A stretch of DNA of 64,000 bases from Moritella sp. Urea-trap-13 (lineage in GTDB: Bacteria; Pseudomonadota; Gammaproteobacteria; Enterobacterales; Moritellaceae). Position numbers and translations under genes: made by a program. Below the pieces are notes generated by a model. It was not told where the DNA came from and made no database searches. It was given only the letters and a program-made list of their open reading frames with translations. Where the stretch lies: contig NZ_PJCA01000031.1 of the NCBI RefSeq assembly GCF_002836355.1, forward strand, positions 620,001 through 684,000, in the 5' to 3' direction. Below are positions 32,445 through 40,669 of this stretch, piece by piece; within the stretch, counting starts at the first letter, position 1; the number at the start of each line of letters is the position of its first letter.

Positions 32445-33197
32445 TTATATTTTACCTCCCAATTGAAGATTATCATTATTTGGGTGAGGGAATATAGGAT
32501 TAGCATTGTTATCAAAACAGCCACTCTGTCGTGTCCCACGAATAGAATCTATAAACATATTTTTAATATTAGGGTATCCCTGAAATACTTTCATCCAAAT
32601 ACTAAAATAACCACTAGTCAGCATCCCCTTTACAATAAGGTTATGTATAGCTTGATTCTGAGGCGCGCTTTTTAAATCCTCTAGTGAATTTAAAGCCAAA
32701 GCATATACATTTAAACGTTGCGTTCGTCTATCTTTAGCGACTTCAGTCAAATCTGCATAAATAGAATCGTTTAATCCCACTAAATCAATTGTATTCTGCG
32801 CGATATCTTTTTGAGCTTGATTCAGTGATGGTCTCGGATTCACAGTACCAGTATGGCTGTACTCGAACGCATAAAATGTATTATCTCTATCAGGAAAATA
32901 TAGTTCATTAAATTGGATTCTTTTTGAACCTTTTTTAGAGTTACAATTTACACATGCTAGTAAAAAATTACTCCAAGTATTTTTCAACAGTGGTTTCGCA
33001 TAAAGCCCTTTCTTAGGTTCGATGTGCTCAACTGCAAGGTTCGTATGCATTACTCGTTCACAATAACTGCAATACTGAGCAAGAGGGATTTGCTGGTACT
33101 CTCCGATTCCGATTCTATCGAGTAAATAATCGAATGATTCTCGATAATTTGCAAAGCCAGCAACTAAAGGTGTATCCCCCTTGGATACAGGTCTCAT
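32445..33197 (-). CDS. ptuB: Septu PtuB-like HNH endonuclease
   Basis: 250 residues. The nuclease has a CSYC zinc pair, the EHIEPK histidine and an LLACVNCNSKKGS segment, that is, a C-x2-C, H, N and second C-x2-C arrangement of PtuB/McrA-type HNH proteins. In type I Septu the PtuA ATPase and the PtuB nuclease act together against phage DNA. Start overlaps the PtuA stop by 4 bases. No reverse transcriptase or msr-msd is nearby, which argues against retron Ec78-type PtuAB. Confidence 0.87.
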   Translation of the reverse strand: MRPVSKGDTPLVAGFANYRESFDYLLDRIGIGEYQQIPLAQYCSYCERVMHTNLAVEHIEPKKGLYAKPLLKNTWSNFLLACVNCNSKKGSKRIQFNELYFPDRDNTFYAFEYSHTGTVNPRPSLNQAQKDIAQNTIDLVGLNDSIYADLTEVAKDRRTQRLNVYALALNSLEDLKSAPQNQAIHNLIVKGMLTSGYFSIWMKVFQGYPNIKNMFIDSIRGTRQSGCFDNNANPIFPHPNNDNLQLGGKI

Positions 33198-34552
33198 AAC
33201 TCTTCCCCTGTTTTTAAAGCATACTTTCGTTCCAAGAATGCTTGATAGGCGGGGTTATTCGCATATGGTGCAATTAAGCTAGCTAATTGCTCATTGAAGC
33301 GTTCATGAAACTCTTCTGGTGATAAGTCCTCATCATCCAAAGTATTTAAAAAGTCATGAGCGATACTTTTCATATCGTTATACAACTGCGATACTTCTGG
33401 GCTAGATACTCCCATATTACGAGCAATTTCTTCAATTCCTTTATTGTTATAGTCTAGTAATGGCTCACCATCCATCATTATTAACTCACTACTACTGCGT
33501 AAAGATTGGATTAAAAACGTAGAATGAGTAGTACATATAAATTGCATTTTAGGGAATATTTTTCTAAGATCTTCAATAACCCTTCTTTGCCATTTAGGAT
33601 GTAGGTGAAGATCAAGCTCATCAATTAGAATGACCCCCTTTGTTTCTGAACAAATATTTTCTTTCAAGTGAGGGTTTAAAATGGCAGCTCTTCGAGCTAT
33701 GTCACAAAATAACCCTAATATTGTTCTTTGTCCGTCACTTAGATGTTCGAAAGGGGTAGAACTACCATCCTCAAAACGTACCATAACTCTCGATTCTTCG
33801 AAGTCAAAACCAAATCCTACACAATTTTCCATTGCGGCTTTAGCTGCGAACTCGATTGCAGATTTCATTGGACTCTTAATTTTCTTCTGCAACTCGGCCA
33901 ATTCTAACTTTAATAACCATTCACCAATTGCTTTGTCATCCGCTCCTGTATGAAAGCAATCTAGATAAGGATCAAATCGTGAAAATTGCTTTTGAGCAGA
34001 GCTCTCTACATCAATATTTCCCTTTGAAATCCATAACCTATCACACTCATAAAATGCAATAACTGGTAAATCAAATTGCTTGTCATTCTCAATGAAATGC
34101 AGTACATCACGACCAAGAGTGGATAAATTAAGATTATATTCAGTTGGCGAGTATGAGCCATCATATCGACTCTCATATCGAATGCCACCACCTAAATAGG
34201 TGGTTGAGTTCCCTTCTTCTCGATAACGAACCCAATTTACCTTTCCGTTAATTAAATTACCAAATCGATTGATAATAGGGAATATCCCTCTCGCGCGAAT
34301 TGACGTTTTTTTAGTCAAATCGAATCGTCCATCTTTCTCGATTTCGCGAATCTCATTATCCTCGATTGGTCGGAGATTGTTTTCGCTTTTTATATAAGCA
34401 TGTGCCCAGCCAGCTAAGGAGATGGCTAAAGCTTTCAGAAGAGAGCTTTTACCGCTACCATTAACACCCGCTATTAGATTGAACTCAGGGTTAAACTCGT
34501 ATGTTTGTTCGGAAAACAGCTTAAAGTTTTCTAATTCAATACTAGTAATCAT
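33194..34552 (-). CDS. ptuA: Septu PtuA-like AAA/ABC-type ATPase
   Basis: 452 residues. The N-terminus has the SMC/ABC-like start MITSIELENFKLF and Walker A AGVNGSGKSS (K35). Later features are LSDGQRTI (ABC signature), the Walker B DELDLHLHPK and the TTHSTF H-loop. The length fits PtuA. It is followed directly by PtuB in a two-gene operon, and no other components are seen. The upstream 227-base gap holds its promoter, which is not clear by eye. Confidence 0.88.
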   Translation of the reverse strand: MITSIELENFKLFSEQTYEFNPEFNLIAGVNGSGKSSLLKALAISLAGWAHAYIKSENNLRPIEDNEIREIEKDGRFDLTKKTSIRARGIFPIINRFGNLINGKVNWVRYREEGNSTTYLGGGIRYESRYDGSYSPTEYNLNLSTLGRDVLHFIENDKQFDLPVIAFYECDRLWISKGNIDVESSAQKQFSRFDPYLDCFHTGADDKAIGEWLLKLELAELQKKIKSPMKSAIEFAAKAAMENCVGFGFDFEESRVMVRFEDGSSTPFEHLSDGQRTILGLFCDIARRAAILNPHLKENICSETKGVILIDELDLHLHPKWQRRVIEDLRKIFPKMQFICTTHSTFLIQSLRSSSELIMMDGEPLLDYNNKGIEEIARNMGVSSPEVSQLYNDMKSIAHDFLNTLDDEDLSPEEFHERFNEQLASLIAPYANNPAYQAFLERKYALKTGEEL

Positions 34553-34779
34553 TGCACACTATTAGAGTAATAAAATTGCTACGACTATACCATAACTTTA
34601 ACCTTAAAAGAACTCCACCATAACTGATTATTCTAGGTTGGAAATCATGCGATTTGACTCGTTTTTCAAGGCTGAATATGTTCCTAAATAGAGCGTATAT
34701 GAGCTTAAATGTAATGGGTTAGCCTACTGTGAATAACACCTAAACCAGGTGCGCCGTAGACGTCACCTGAATTTACTTG

Positions 34780-35568
34780 TTAGACGTTTTTTCTCGTGAC
34801 TAAAATTCTTAAAATTAGTGAAGACCACTTGATAGAATCATACACAAGCGCTGTAATGACAGGTTTTGAACCATGTACGTCCCCCATAGAGGACCGTAAT
34901 TTCTGCATGATAAATGCAGCTTGATTTAGAGAACCACTGAAATTATGACTAAACGGCTTTATATCTGATTCTGGCCAATTAATTGCTTGTAGTTCGTTAT
35001 CTAGACAGTCTTTTGCACCAATCGCTTTTAAAGATTGATTTATTCGCTCTTGGAATGACGCGTTGTGAGGGTTGCCTAAGTTGAATTCACTATAGATTGA
35101 TAAAGTGACTGAGTCTATAGCCCCGCATGACGCAGACAAAGAACCACTTAAGTCACCATCACGAAGTCTCGTTGCAGATTTTAGTAAGTCCTCATGGGCT
35201 TGCTCTGGGATATCTTTTAGCTCTGAAATATCAAAGACATCAACAGGTAATAAACGATTACTCTGGAACTTCCATCCAACCCTTGAGAGAACTCTTTCTA
35301 ATTCAGATTCTAGATCTGATTTTCGAATAAGCATTTCTTCACAACATATGGAAGCAACCTGACTCACGCGCTCTTCAGAAAATCTACCAACTTGTAAATC
35401 AATGGCACTCAATAGTTGCGACTTAGATGCTCCGCCTTGGGATTTTTGTTCAAGGTGAGCTAGTTTAGACATATCAATATCAGCATATCCAACTATTTCT
35501 TTAATATTACCAAACGAAAAGTTATTAACTAGCGAAGACCTTATAGGCCCCCAGGGAATCTTTTTCAT
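34780..35568 (-). CDS. Abi_C-domain protein (abortive-infection family)
   Basis: About 262 residues. An N-terminal helical part without recognisable motifs (1-120) is followed by an Abi_C-like C-terminal half (about 125-262) with the signature LRSSMGDVHGSKP, matching the RN.xGD.HG pattern of the family. Abi_C domains occur in several phage-resistance proteins. The ATG at 35568 has AGGAAA upstream. It is the second gene of the block hydrolase, Abi_C, PtuA, PtuB, all leftward. Whether it works with Septu, with the hydrolase or alone is not known. Confidence 0.72.
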   Translation of the reverse strand: MKKIPWGPIRSSLVNNFSFGNIKEIVGYADIDMSKLAHLEQKSQGGASKSQLLSAIDLQVGRFSEERVSQVASICCEEMLIRKSDLESELERVLSRVGWKFQSNRLLPVDVFDISELKDIPEQAHEDLLKSATRLRDGDLSGSLSASCGAIDSVTLSIYSEFNLGNPHNASFQERINQSLKAIGAKDCLDNELQAINWPESDIKPFSHNFSGSLNQAAFIMQKLRSSMGDVHGSKPVITALVYDSIKWSSLILRILVTRKNV

Positions 35569-35675
35569 ACTCGAATGTTTCCTGTACTTATAACGCCTCA
35601 TTAAAGAGACTAAAAATTGTGGACTAAAATAGGCTGGAGCAAAAGAATTAGCTATTTTTAATCCTTTGAAATGAT

Positions 35676-36809
35676 TTATTGAACTGTAATTCCAGCGATT
35701 TTAAGGCCTCTATCAAGGTTTTCATACATACCAGATTTTTCCATTATTTTACCAAGACTATATTGTTCTTTTGTAATTACTAAATTTTTCACTGATTTAG
35801 GCATTGGTATTAAATACCTATATCCATCACAAAATATCATAGTGAAATCATAGATCCTTAGATTTAGGTAATAGATAGCATAATTGTGCATCATCCCTTT
35901 TTTGTTAGGGAAGTCCTTCATCCACCCCTCAGTAAAATCTCGACCTGTACCTCGTTCAGTGAACTCAACAATCCTTAACTTAAAATTAGGAACATAAATA
36001 AATTCCGATAAATGATCATCATATTCCCAATCACTTTTAATAGAGTCAAATACAGTTCGTAAAATATATTTTCTACTATCATAATGATTACTATCGTCAA
36101 ATGTATACAAACAATTCATGATCGTTCTATAGGAAACCTCATTAATTGAACTCATTTTTGAAATTGAAACATGATCTCTTTCGGTACTTTTAGGTATTAT
36201 GTTTAATGATTGAAGTTCAGAGGATTTCTTTTTTATTACCTTATCTTCAGTACCAAATATCACATAAGACTTAATTTTTGACTCTTTTGAATATTCTATC
36301 CACTTGGTTCGAACATCTTCCAAAACCTTGGAACCAAATCGAAGTTGCCACGATGTTTTACTTAAAGGGAACCATCCCAACAAAGATCCCCAAAGCGCTG
36401 GAGCTAATAAAATATGCCCGCGGATTTTCTGTTGCCACCGTTTATTTCTATTATAAAGTTCCGGAATCGAGTTTATAATTAAAACAGACCCAAGGCTATG
36501 AGATATAAAGTAAACTCTTTCATATCTCTCAATTAAAGTTTCACAAAAAGTTACCAAATTATCAGTTAAGGCTGAAACTTTAGGGCCTCCAGGTTTAAAA
36601 GCGCTACTATTGTATGAATAAGCAATCAAGTCCGTATGACGAGAAAAAGCAGTTCCCATTATTAGATTAGGTAAATGACCCCATGTAGCTTCTGCGTCTC
36701 CACCCAAACCATGAACAAAAATAATACAGGCATTAGTTTCTGCTTCTTTCCATTTATAACAAATGGCAGAATCTAAAATTATTTTTTCTCTTTCAAAAAG
36801 CTCGTACAA
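35676..36809 (-). CDS. Alpha/beta serine hydrolase with unknown C-terminal domain, candidate defence protein
   Basis: 377 residues. The N-terminal half is an alpha/beta hydrolase with the oxyanion sequence FVHGLGGDAEATW, nucleophile S105 in SHSLGS, and probable D189 (FGTEDK) and H213 (RDHVS), giving a full triad of the lipase/PGAP1 type. The C-terminal 135 residues are not recognised. The start is a TTG at 36809 with AAGGGGA upstream. It heads the leftward accessory block that includes Septu and Abi_C, so a lipid-cleaving or peptide-cleaving effector is conceivable. Substrate is unknown. Confidence 0.68.
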   Translation of the reverse strand: MYELFEREKIILDSAICYKWKEAETNACIIFVHGLGGDAEATWGHLPNLIMGTAFSRHTDLIAYSYNSSAFKPGGPKVSALTDNLVTFCETLIERYERVYFISHSLGSVLIINSIPELYNRNKRWQQKIRGHILLAPALWGSLLGWFPLSKTSWQLRFGSKVLEDVRTKWIEYSKESKIKSYVIFGTEDKVIKKKSSELQSLNIIPKSTERDHVSISKMSSINEVSYRTIMNCLYTFDDSNHYDSRKYILRTVFDSIKSDWEYDDHLSEFIYVPNFKLRIVEFTERGTGRDFTEGWMKDFPNKKGMMHNYAIYYLNLRIYDFTMIFCDGYRYLIPMPKSVKNLVITKEQYSLGKIMEKSGMYENLDRGLKIAGITVQ

Positions 36810-36814
36810 AACAT

Positions 36815-37250
36815 CCCCTTAAAAATATAATATTGTGATAGTAGAACGTCTCGGTTTTCAAGATTCACCACAATCAAAGATAGCCATCAATCAACTGAAC
36901 ATAAGATTACATCCCAAATAACTTCCTTACCTGTTTCAGGAAAATCGAGCAGCACTGTAAATTAGATTTTTAGTCTTGTTAGTTATATAAGACCAGTTAT
37001 GTGACTGAGTATATGGATATTAATTTTCAGCTACAAGATAAACCCACCTACTTGTGGCTAGTGCGTATTGGCAAACAGCTAAAATACAAATGGTATTTTA
37101 TAAAACGATACCATTACAACACTTTAATTAAACATAAATATTGCCCGCCCAGGTCGCGTATAAACGACTCAAATAACCATTAACTTTTACTTCTCCATAC
37201 TTGAGAATATACACTTTTTAGACAGAGTATCAGCCGACGATAAACAAACA
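36815..37250. other. Non-coding stretch between hydrolase and integrase genes
   Basis: This stretch of about 430 bases is AT-rich. It should hold the leftward promoter of the hydrolase block near its left side and the integrase promoter at its right edge. A 60-codon frame at 37001-37183 lacks a ribosome-binding site. The arms for integrase and integration host factor could lie here; I see no clear repeat. Confidence 0.4.
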
Positions 37251-37279
37251 TTGAACATTCACTTTTTCAACTTTATGAT
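37251..37279 (+). promoter_or_regulatory. Integrase promoter (-35/-10)
   Basis: TTGAAC at 37251-37256 and TATGAT at 37274-37279 are 17 bases apart, close to the sigma-70 consensus. The expected start of transcription lies near 37286, just before the LexA-type box at 37291-37306. The int ATG is at 37324. Confidence 0.6.
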
Positions 37280-37290
37280 ACATCCGTTCA

Positions 37291-37306
37291 CTGTATAAAA
37301 AACCAG
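37291..37306. promoter_or_regulatory. LexA-type box before int
   Basis: CTGTATAAAAAACCAG keeps the outer CTG-N10-CAG of the LexA consensus, though the second half is less perfect than the box before ogr. The 22-base stretch 37290-37311 matches 22373-22394 at 20 positions. It lies just downstream of the predicted int transcription start, where a bound repressor would block. Confidence 0.6.
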
Positions 37307-37323
37307 TTAAATTGGGAGCTACT

Positions 37324-38292
37324 ATGTCTATAAAATCCATTACCAACGGCTATGAAGTTGATTGCCGTCCACAAGGTCGAAACGGTAAGCGCTACAGAAA
37401 GAAGTTTACGACCAAAGGTGAAGCGCAAAAATACGAGCGTTGGCTGTTATCAACTCAAAATCAAAAGGATTGGGTTGAGAAAACCGCTGATAAACGCCCT
37501 CTCATCGACTTAATCCATCTTTGGTACCATTATCATGGTCAACAGTTAAAGACTGGTCCTAGAGAGCTTAAACACTTAATCACGATTAACGCTGATTTAG
37601 GCAACCTTAAAGCTGACCAGCTAACACGACAACGTTTCATGCAATATCGAGCAGATAAAATGGCAGGAGGTATGAAGCCCGCATCAATCAACCGTAATCA
37701 AACACGGTTGAGTAGTGTTTTCACGGCATTGATTAAAGCCGAAGAATTCCATAATGAACATCCCTTCAAAGGCATGGGGCCATTAAAGGTACGAGCACCA
37801 GAAATGGGGCTCTTAACTAAAGCTGAGATAAAGCAATTATTGGCGAGTTTGAGTGGTGACGAATTGCATATTGCTAAGTTATGTTTATCCACCGGTGCGC
37901 GTTGGAGTGAATCAGCAGAATTGAAAAGTAGTGATATTGTGCACGGACGAGTGATATTTGGTGATACTAAGAATGGTAGAAACAGAACAGTTCCAATCAC
38001 TGATGAACTTTTAAATGAGATTTCGCATGGAAAAAGTGGCCGACTATTTAATGGGTCATATACCCTATTCCTTGCCATACTTAAACAACAACAATTTGAT
38101 ATACCTAAAGGTCAAGCTTCGCATGTTTTACGACACTCGTTTGCGAGTCACTTTATGATGAACGGTGGCAATATATTAACGTTACAGAAGATTTTGGGTC
38201 ACTCCACAATAATGCAAACAATGACCTATTCACACCTTGCACCGGACTATTTAAATGAGGCGATGAAGTACAATCCAGTGTCCACATTGTGA
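37324..38292 (+). CDS. int: Prophage integrase, tyrosine recombinase
   Basis: 322 residues. The catalytic set R193 (GARWSE), K216, H267, R270 (HVLRHS), H293 (LGHS) and Y302 (TYSHL) is complete. The N-terminal AP2-like arm-binding and SAM-like core-binding domains precede it. The ATG at 37324 has GGGAG upstream, better than the upstream TTG. Sequence pattern and length fit HP1/P2-like integrases. It is beside attR, as expected, and controlled from a promoter with a LexA-type box. Confidence 0.93.
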   Translation: MSIKSITNGYEVDCRPQGRNGKRYRKKFTTKGEAQKYERWLLSTQNQKDWVEKTADKRPLIDLIHLWYHYHGQQLKTGPRELKHLITINADLGNLKADQLTRQRFMQYRADKMAGGMKPASINRNQTRLSSVFTALIKAEEFHNEHPFKGMGPLKVRAPEMGLLTKAEIKQLLASLSGDELHIAKLCLSTGARWSESAELKSSDIVHGRVIFGDTKNGRNRTVPITDELLNEISHGKSGRLFNGSYTLFLAILKQQQFDIPKGQASHVLRHSFASHFMMNGGNILTLQKILGHSTIMQTMTYSHLAPDYLNEAMKYNPVSTL

Positions 38293-38340
38293 CCAAATTA
38301 GTACTATTCAGTGCCATTTACTGCTACTCATTAAACGCAC

Positions 38341-38383
38341 AGAACCCCGTAAACAGGGGCGAGGCCTGTTGTGACGGGGTTCT
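38341..38383. repeat. Compound hairpin after int
   Basis: AGAACCCCGT (38341-38350) is exactly mirrored at 38374-38383, and within it AACAGG (38352-38357) pairs with CCTGTT (38365-38370). It may be a structured 3' end for the int transcript or an RNA processing site. It is GC-rich compared with its surroundings. Confidence 0.55.
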
Positions 38384-38386
38384 ATT

Positions 38387-38410
38387 AGCCCCATTATTTG
38401 GGGCTTTTTT
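38387..38410 (+). terminator. Rho-independent terminator of int
   Basis: AGCCCCA (38387-38393) and TGGGGCT (38399-38405) form a seven-base stem with a five-base loop, followed by a run of six T. It ends the int transcript before the attachment site. Confidence 0.85.
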
Positions 38411-38464
38411 ACAACATTAAGTTACTGAAATTAAACAATTTAAAATTAGGAGTGGCCACTTATA

Positions 38465-38477
38465 GACCACACCTAAT
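38465..38477. repeat. Probable attachment repeat, right copy (attR core)
   Basis: GACCACACCTAAT is identical to bases 1-13. Just before it, ATTAGGAGTGG forms an imperfect mirror of CCACACCTAAT, so the site itself has dyad symmetry, as is typical for recombinase core sites. Integrase lies immediately left; rmf and other host genes lie right. It does not fall in a tRNA gene. Confidence 0.65.
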
Positions 38478-38547
38478 AAAAAAATACAGCTAATCACACT
38501 TTAGTATACAAGTCCTATTTTTAGGGCTTTGTTGTATTCGTCAATAA

Positions 38548-38724
38548 CTATTTGATGAAGAGTCCTGTTCCTCGGCTCTCTTGTGCTTCACGCCACCCAC
38601 CTAACCATTGTCCTCGCGAATCTGCGCTTTGAAATGGACAAACTTCATTCGAGCGACCTGCTGTGCCAGCCTGATAGCCTTTCGAATATGCTCTTTCCAA
38701 ACGATCTCGTTTCTGTCTCTTCAT
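38548..38724 (-). CDS. rmf: Ribosome modulation factor
   Basis: 58 residues: MKRQKRDRLERAYSKGYQAG and later QWLGGWREA match E. coli RMF almost residue for residue. RMF dimerises 70S ribosomes into inactive 100S particles in stationary phase. The ATG at 38724 has GAGGAA upstream. The prophage lies between rmf and whatever was its downstream neighbour. A weak hairpin near 38508-38531 may end the transcript, but it has no T run on this strand. The synteny with uup and rlmL is that of E. coli. Confidence 0.95.
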   Translation of the reverse strand: MKRQKRDRLERAYSKGYQAGTAGRSNEVCPFQSADSRGQWLGGWREAQESRGTGLFIK

Positions 38725-38812
38725 TCTAGATTCCTCAAAAAATGTATAACTTAAAGCTGAGACTTTCCAAGCCTCAGTTAAGTAATAGTTTAAGATATTC
38801 GACAAATCAAAT

Positions 38813-38846
38813 AAAAAAGGCACAGTAATTAAATTACTGTGCCTTT
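38813..38846 (-). terminator. Terminator of the uup-DUF3466 transcript
   Basis: A 14-base perfect stem (38816-38829 with 38833-38846) is followed on the minus strand by a run of T. It lies just after the stop of the DUF3466 gene at 38879 and before the rmf start. Confidence 0.85.
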
Positions 38847-38878
38847 AAGAGACAAAATTGCTGTTTAACGCTTAATGA

Positions 38879-40654
38879 TTAACGTTTGAAACGGCGGAAT
38901 AAAAGCATCATAGTTGGTAGTAATACAAACCAACCCATGCCTCCCCCACTTCGTTCGTAGTCTTCATTCGCTTTAATTGGGCATTGCGATGAATTATCAA
39001 AAGCATCCAATTCGGCTTTAGTGACAGTCATTGATAATACAACTGGAGTTGAACCAACTCTGTTCTTATAGTTTTCAACGTTTTTATAATCAAAACCATT
39101 AGCGACGATAGTGTACGAGTCACTATTATTATTGTCAGTAATGCTGATTGCGTTAGTAAAACGATACTTAACTTCACTATCCTCGATATCGTTACAATAT
39201 AAATCATCTAAATAAGCAGATTTTTTATTCTTATAATCATAGATGAATGCACTTTGGAAACGTGCTGAGCCTTCTGCTGTTGGGCTTGTTTGTCCTCTAG
39301 CATCACGCCAACCAATAACTAAACCATCATTATTAATTTTACTAACTTGTGAGTTAGCACCTTTAATAGGATTAGCTTGAAATGGGTAACGCGTCTCACC
39401 AGTTTTTACATCATAAGTATAAAACTCAGTTGCATAACTTCTGTTTTGTGGTTGGTTATACGTACGGTTGCCGACAACGATAAAGGCTTGCTCTGGCGTG
39501 TCGACATTTGTAACTAACTTTGTGAACACTCCAGCGTTATAGGTATTATCAGTAATATCAATTGCAACGGTATCACGAATAATATCGTTATAATCACTAC
39601 CAGTATCAGTCTTAGGCTTCAATATTTCAGACATACTATAAGACAGTGTTGGTGTTGCTACATCACCAGTAACTTTAGGCACAAATATAGTCGCACGAGC
39701 ACGACCACCACTATCACCACTGAAAATATTTTGAGTTGAAAATCCTACAGCAAAACCAGATGTGTTTATCGCATAAGCATTAGCAATGTAAGTAGCATCA
39801 CTTTCACTGCCAGATAAACCATTGATCCACTTAGTCGTAAATATTTTAGCTGTGACAGTATCATCAGCGGTCCAATAAGAAGCTTGTAAATTAAAGCCAG
39901 GGCAATAATACAAATCGTCATAGTCAAAACGATCATCATCAGGTCCTGCATTAAAACATGCATTAAAACGACCAGAAGACCCATTAGCATTAGGCCAGTC
40001 GACACTTGATTGACCAACAATTAACTTTTTATTAAATTCAACGCCAGCTAAAGATACATCTGTAGATTCAACTAAGACTTGAGTTGCATCATGCGCAGAG
40101 CTAAAACCACCGTTATCTTTGAATAAAGGGGTTAATGAATCATCGCCATAAAAACCACGTCGAACAAACTGAGCGTTAGTAGTTCCATAACCAACTGGAA
40201 CATCAGCATCCATGGCGGTTATTTTACGTGATTGAGTTAACTCTACAGGGTCAGCTGCAGCGGCATTAATAATAGACGTTGTACTATCCGATACATAACT
40301 GCCGCCATACGTATTTAGAATATTACGACGCCAAATATAAAGGCCATCACTACCATCTGTCTTTGAGCCATCCCAAAACATTTCACAAACATCAGAGTCA
40401 TATACACAATATTCGTTATATGTCCAAGGTGCACCTATATCATAGGTAAATGACTGTGCATAAGTATTCGTATAAGTCGCTACGTTTGTAGTAGCGACTG
40501 CTGCACTAGATGTATCCATAGCTGATACAAATGGTCCAAACCTACTGCTGTCTTCTAGAACTGCAATAGGCGGATCACTAATGTCAACCGCCATTGCATT
40601 CGAGCAGAATAAGAGACTAATAATCCCTGCTAATTTAGTCTTTTTTAAAAGCAT
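38879..40654 (-). CDS. DUF3466 family exported protein with GlyGly-CTERM tail
   Basis: 591 residues. The N-terminal signal peptide (about 1-22) ends at AMA. The extracellular region is DUF3466-like, with repeated AYAINTSGFAVGFS and YDYKNKKSAYLDDL type segments. The C-terminus GGGMGWFVLLPTMMLLFRRFKR is a GlyGly-CTERM signal: glycines, one hydrophobic helix, and a basic end, cleaved by rhombosortase in the type II secretion pathway (family knowledge). It is 15 bases after uup and shares its transcript. Function unknown; a repeat-built surface protein is likely. Confidence 0.82.
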   Translation of the reverse strand: MLLKKTKLAGIISLLFCSNAMAVDISDPPIAVLEDSSRFGPFVSAMDTSSAAVATTNVATYTNTYAQSFTYDIGAPWTYNEYCVYDSDVCEMFWDGSKTDGSDGLYIWRRNILNTYGGSYVSDSTTSIINAAAADPVELTQSRKITAMDADVPVGYGTTNAQFVRRGFYGDDSLTPLFKDNGGFSSAHDATQVLVESTDVSLAGVEFNKKLIVGQSSVDWPNANGSSGRFNACFNAGPDDDRFDYDDLYYCPGFNLQASYWTADDTVTAKIFTTKWINGLSGSESDATYIANAYAINTSGFAVGFSTQNIFSGDSGGRARATIFVPKVTGDVATPTLSYSMSEILKPKTDTGSDYNDIIRDTVAIDITDNTYNAGVFTKLVTNVDTPEQAFIVVGNRTYNQPQNRSYATEFYTYDVKTGETRYPFQANPIKGANSQVSKINNDGLVIGWRDARGQTSPTAEGSARFQSAFIYDYKNKKSAYLDDLYCNDIEDSEVKYRFTNAISITDNNNSDSYTIVANGFDYKNVENYKNRVGSTPVVLSMTVTKAELDAFDNSSQCPIKANEDYERSGGGMGWFVLLPTMMLLFRRFKR

Positions 40655-40669
40655 TATGTTTAAATTTCC

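Noticed and set aside
32445-34552. Retron Ec78-type PtuAB unit
   Set aside because: No reverse transcriptase gene and no msr-msd-like repeat is found near; the simpler Septu pair explains it.
37001-37183. 60-codon open frame upstream of int
   Set aside because: No convincing ribosome-binding site, basic low-complexity sequence and a position in the AT-rich stretch between the hydrolase and integrase genes. Probably chance.
1-38477. CRISPR array
   Set aside because: No regularly spaced repeats of suitable length were seen in any part of the window.
38465-38477. tRNA or tmRNA gene as integration target
   Set aside because: No cloverleaf or 3' CCA-ended tRNA sequence lies next to the right repeat; integration seems to be in an intergenic region by rmf.
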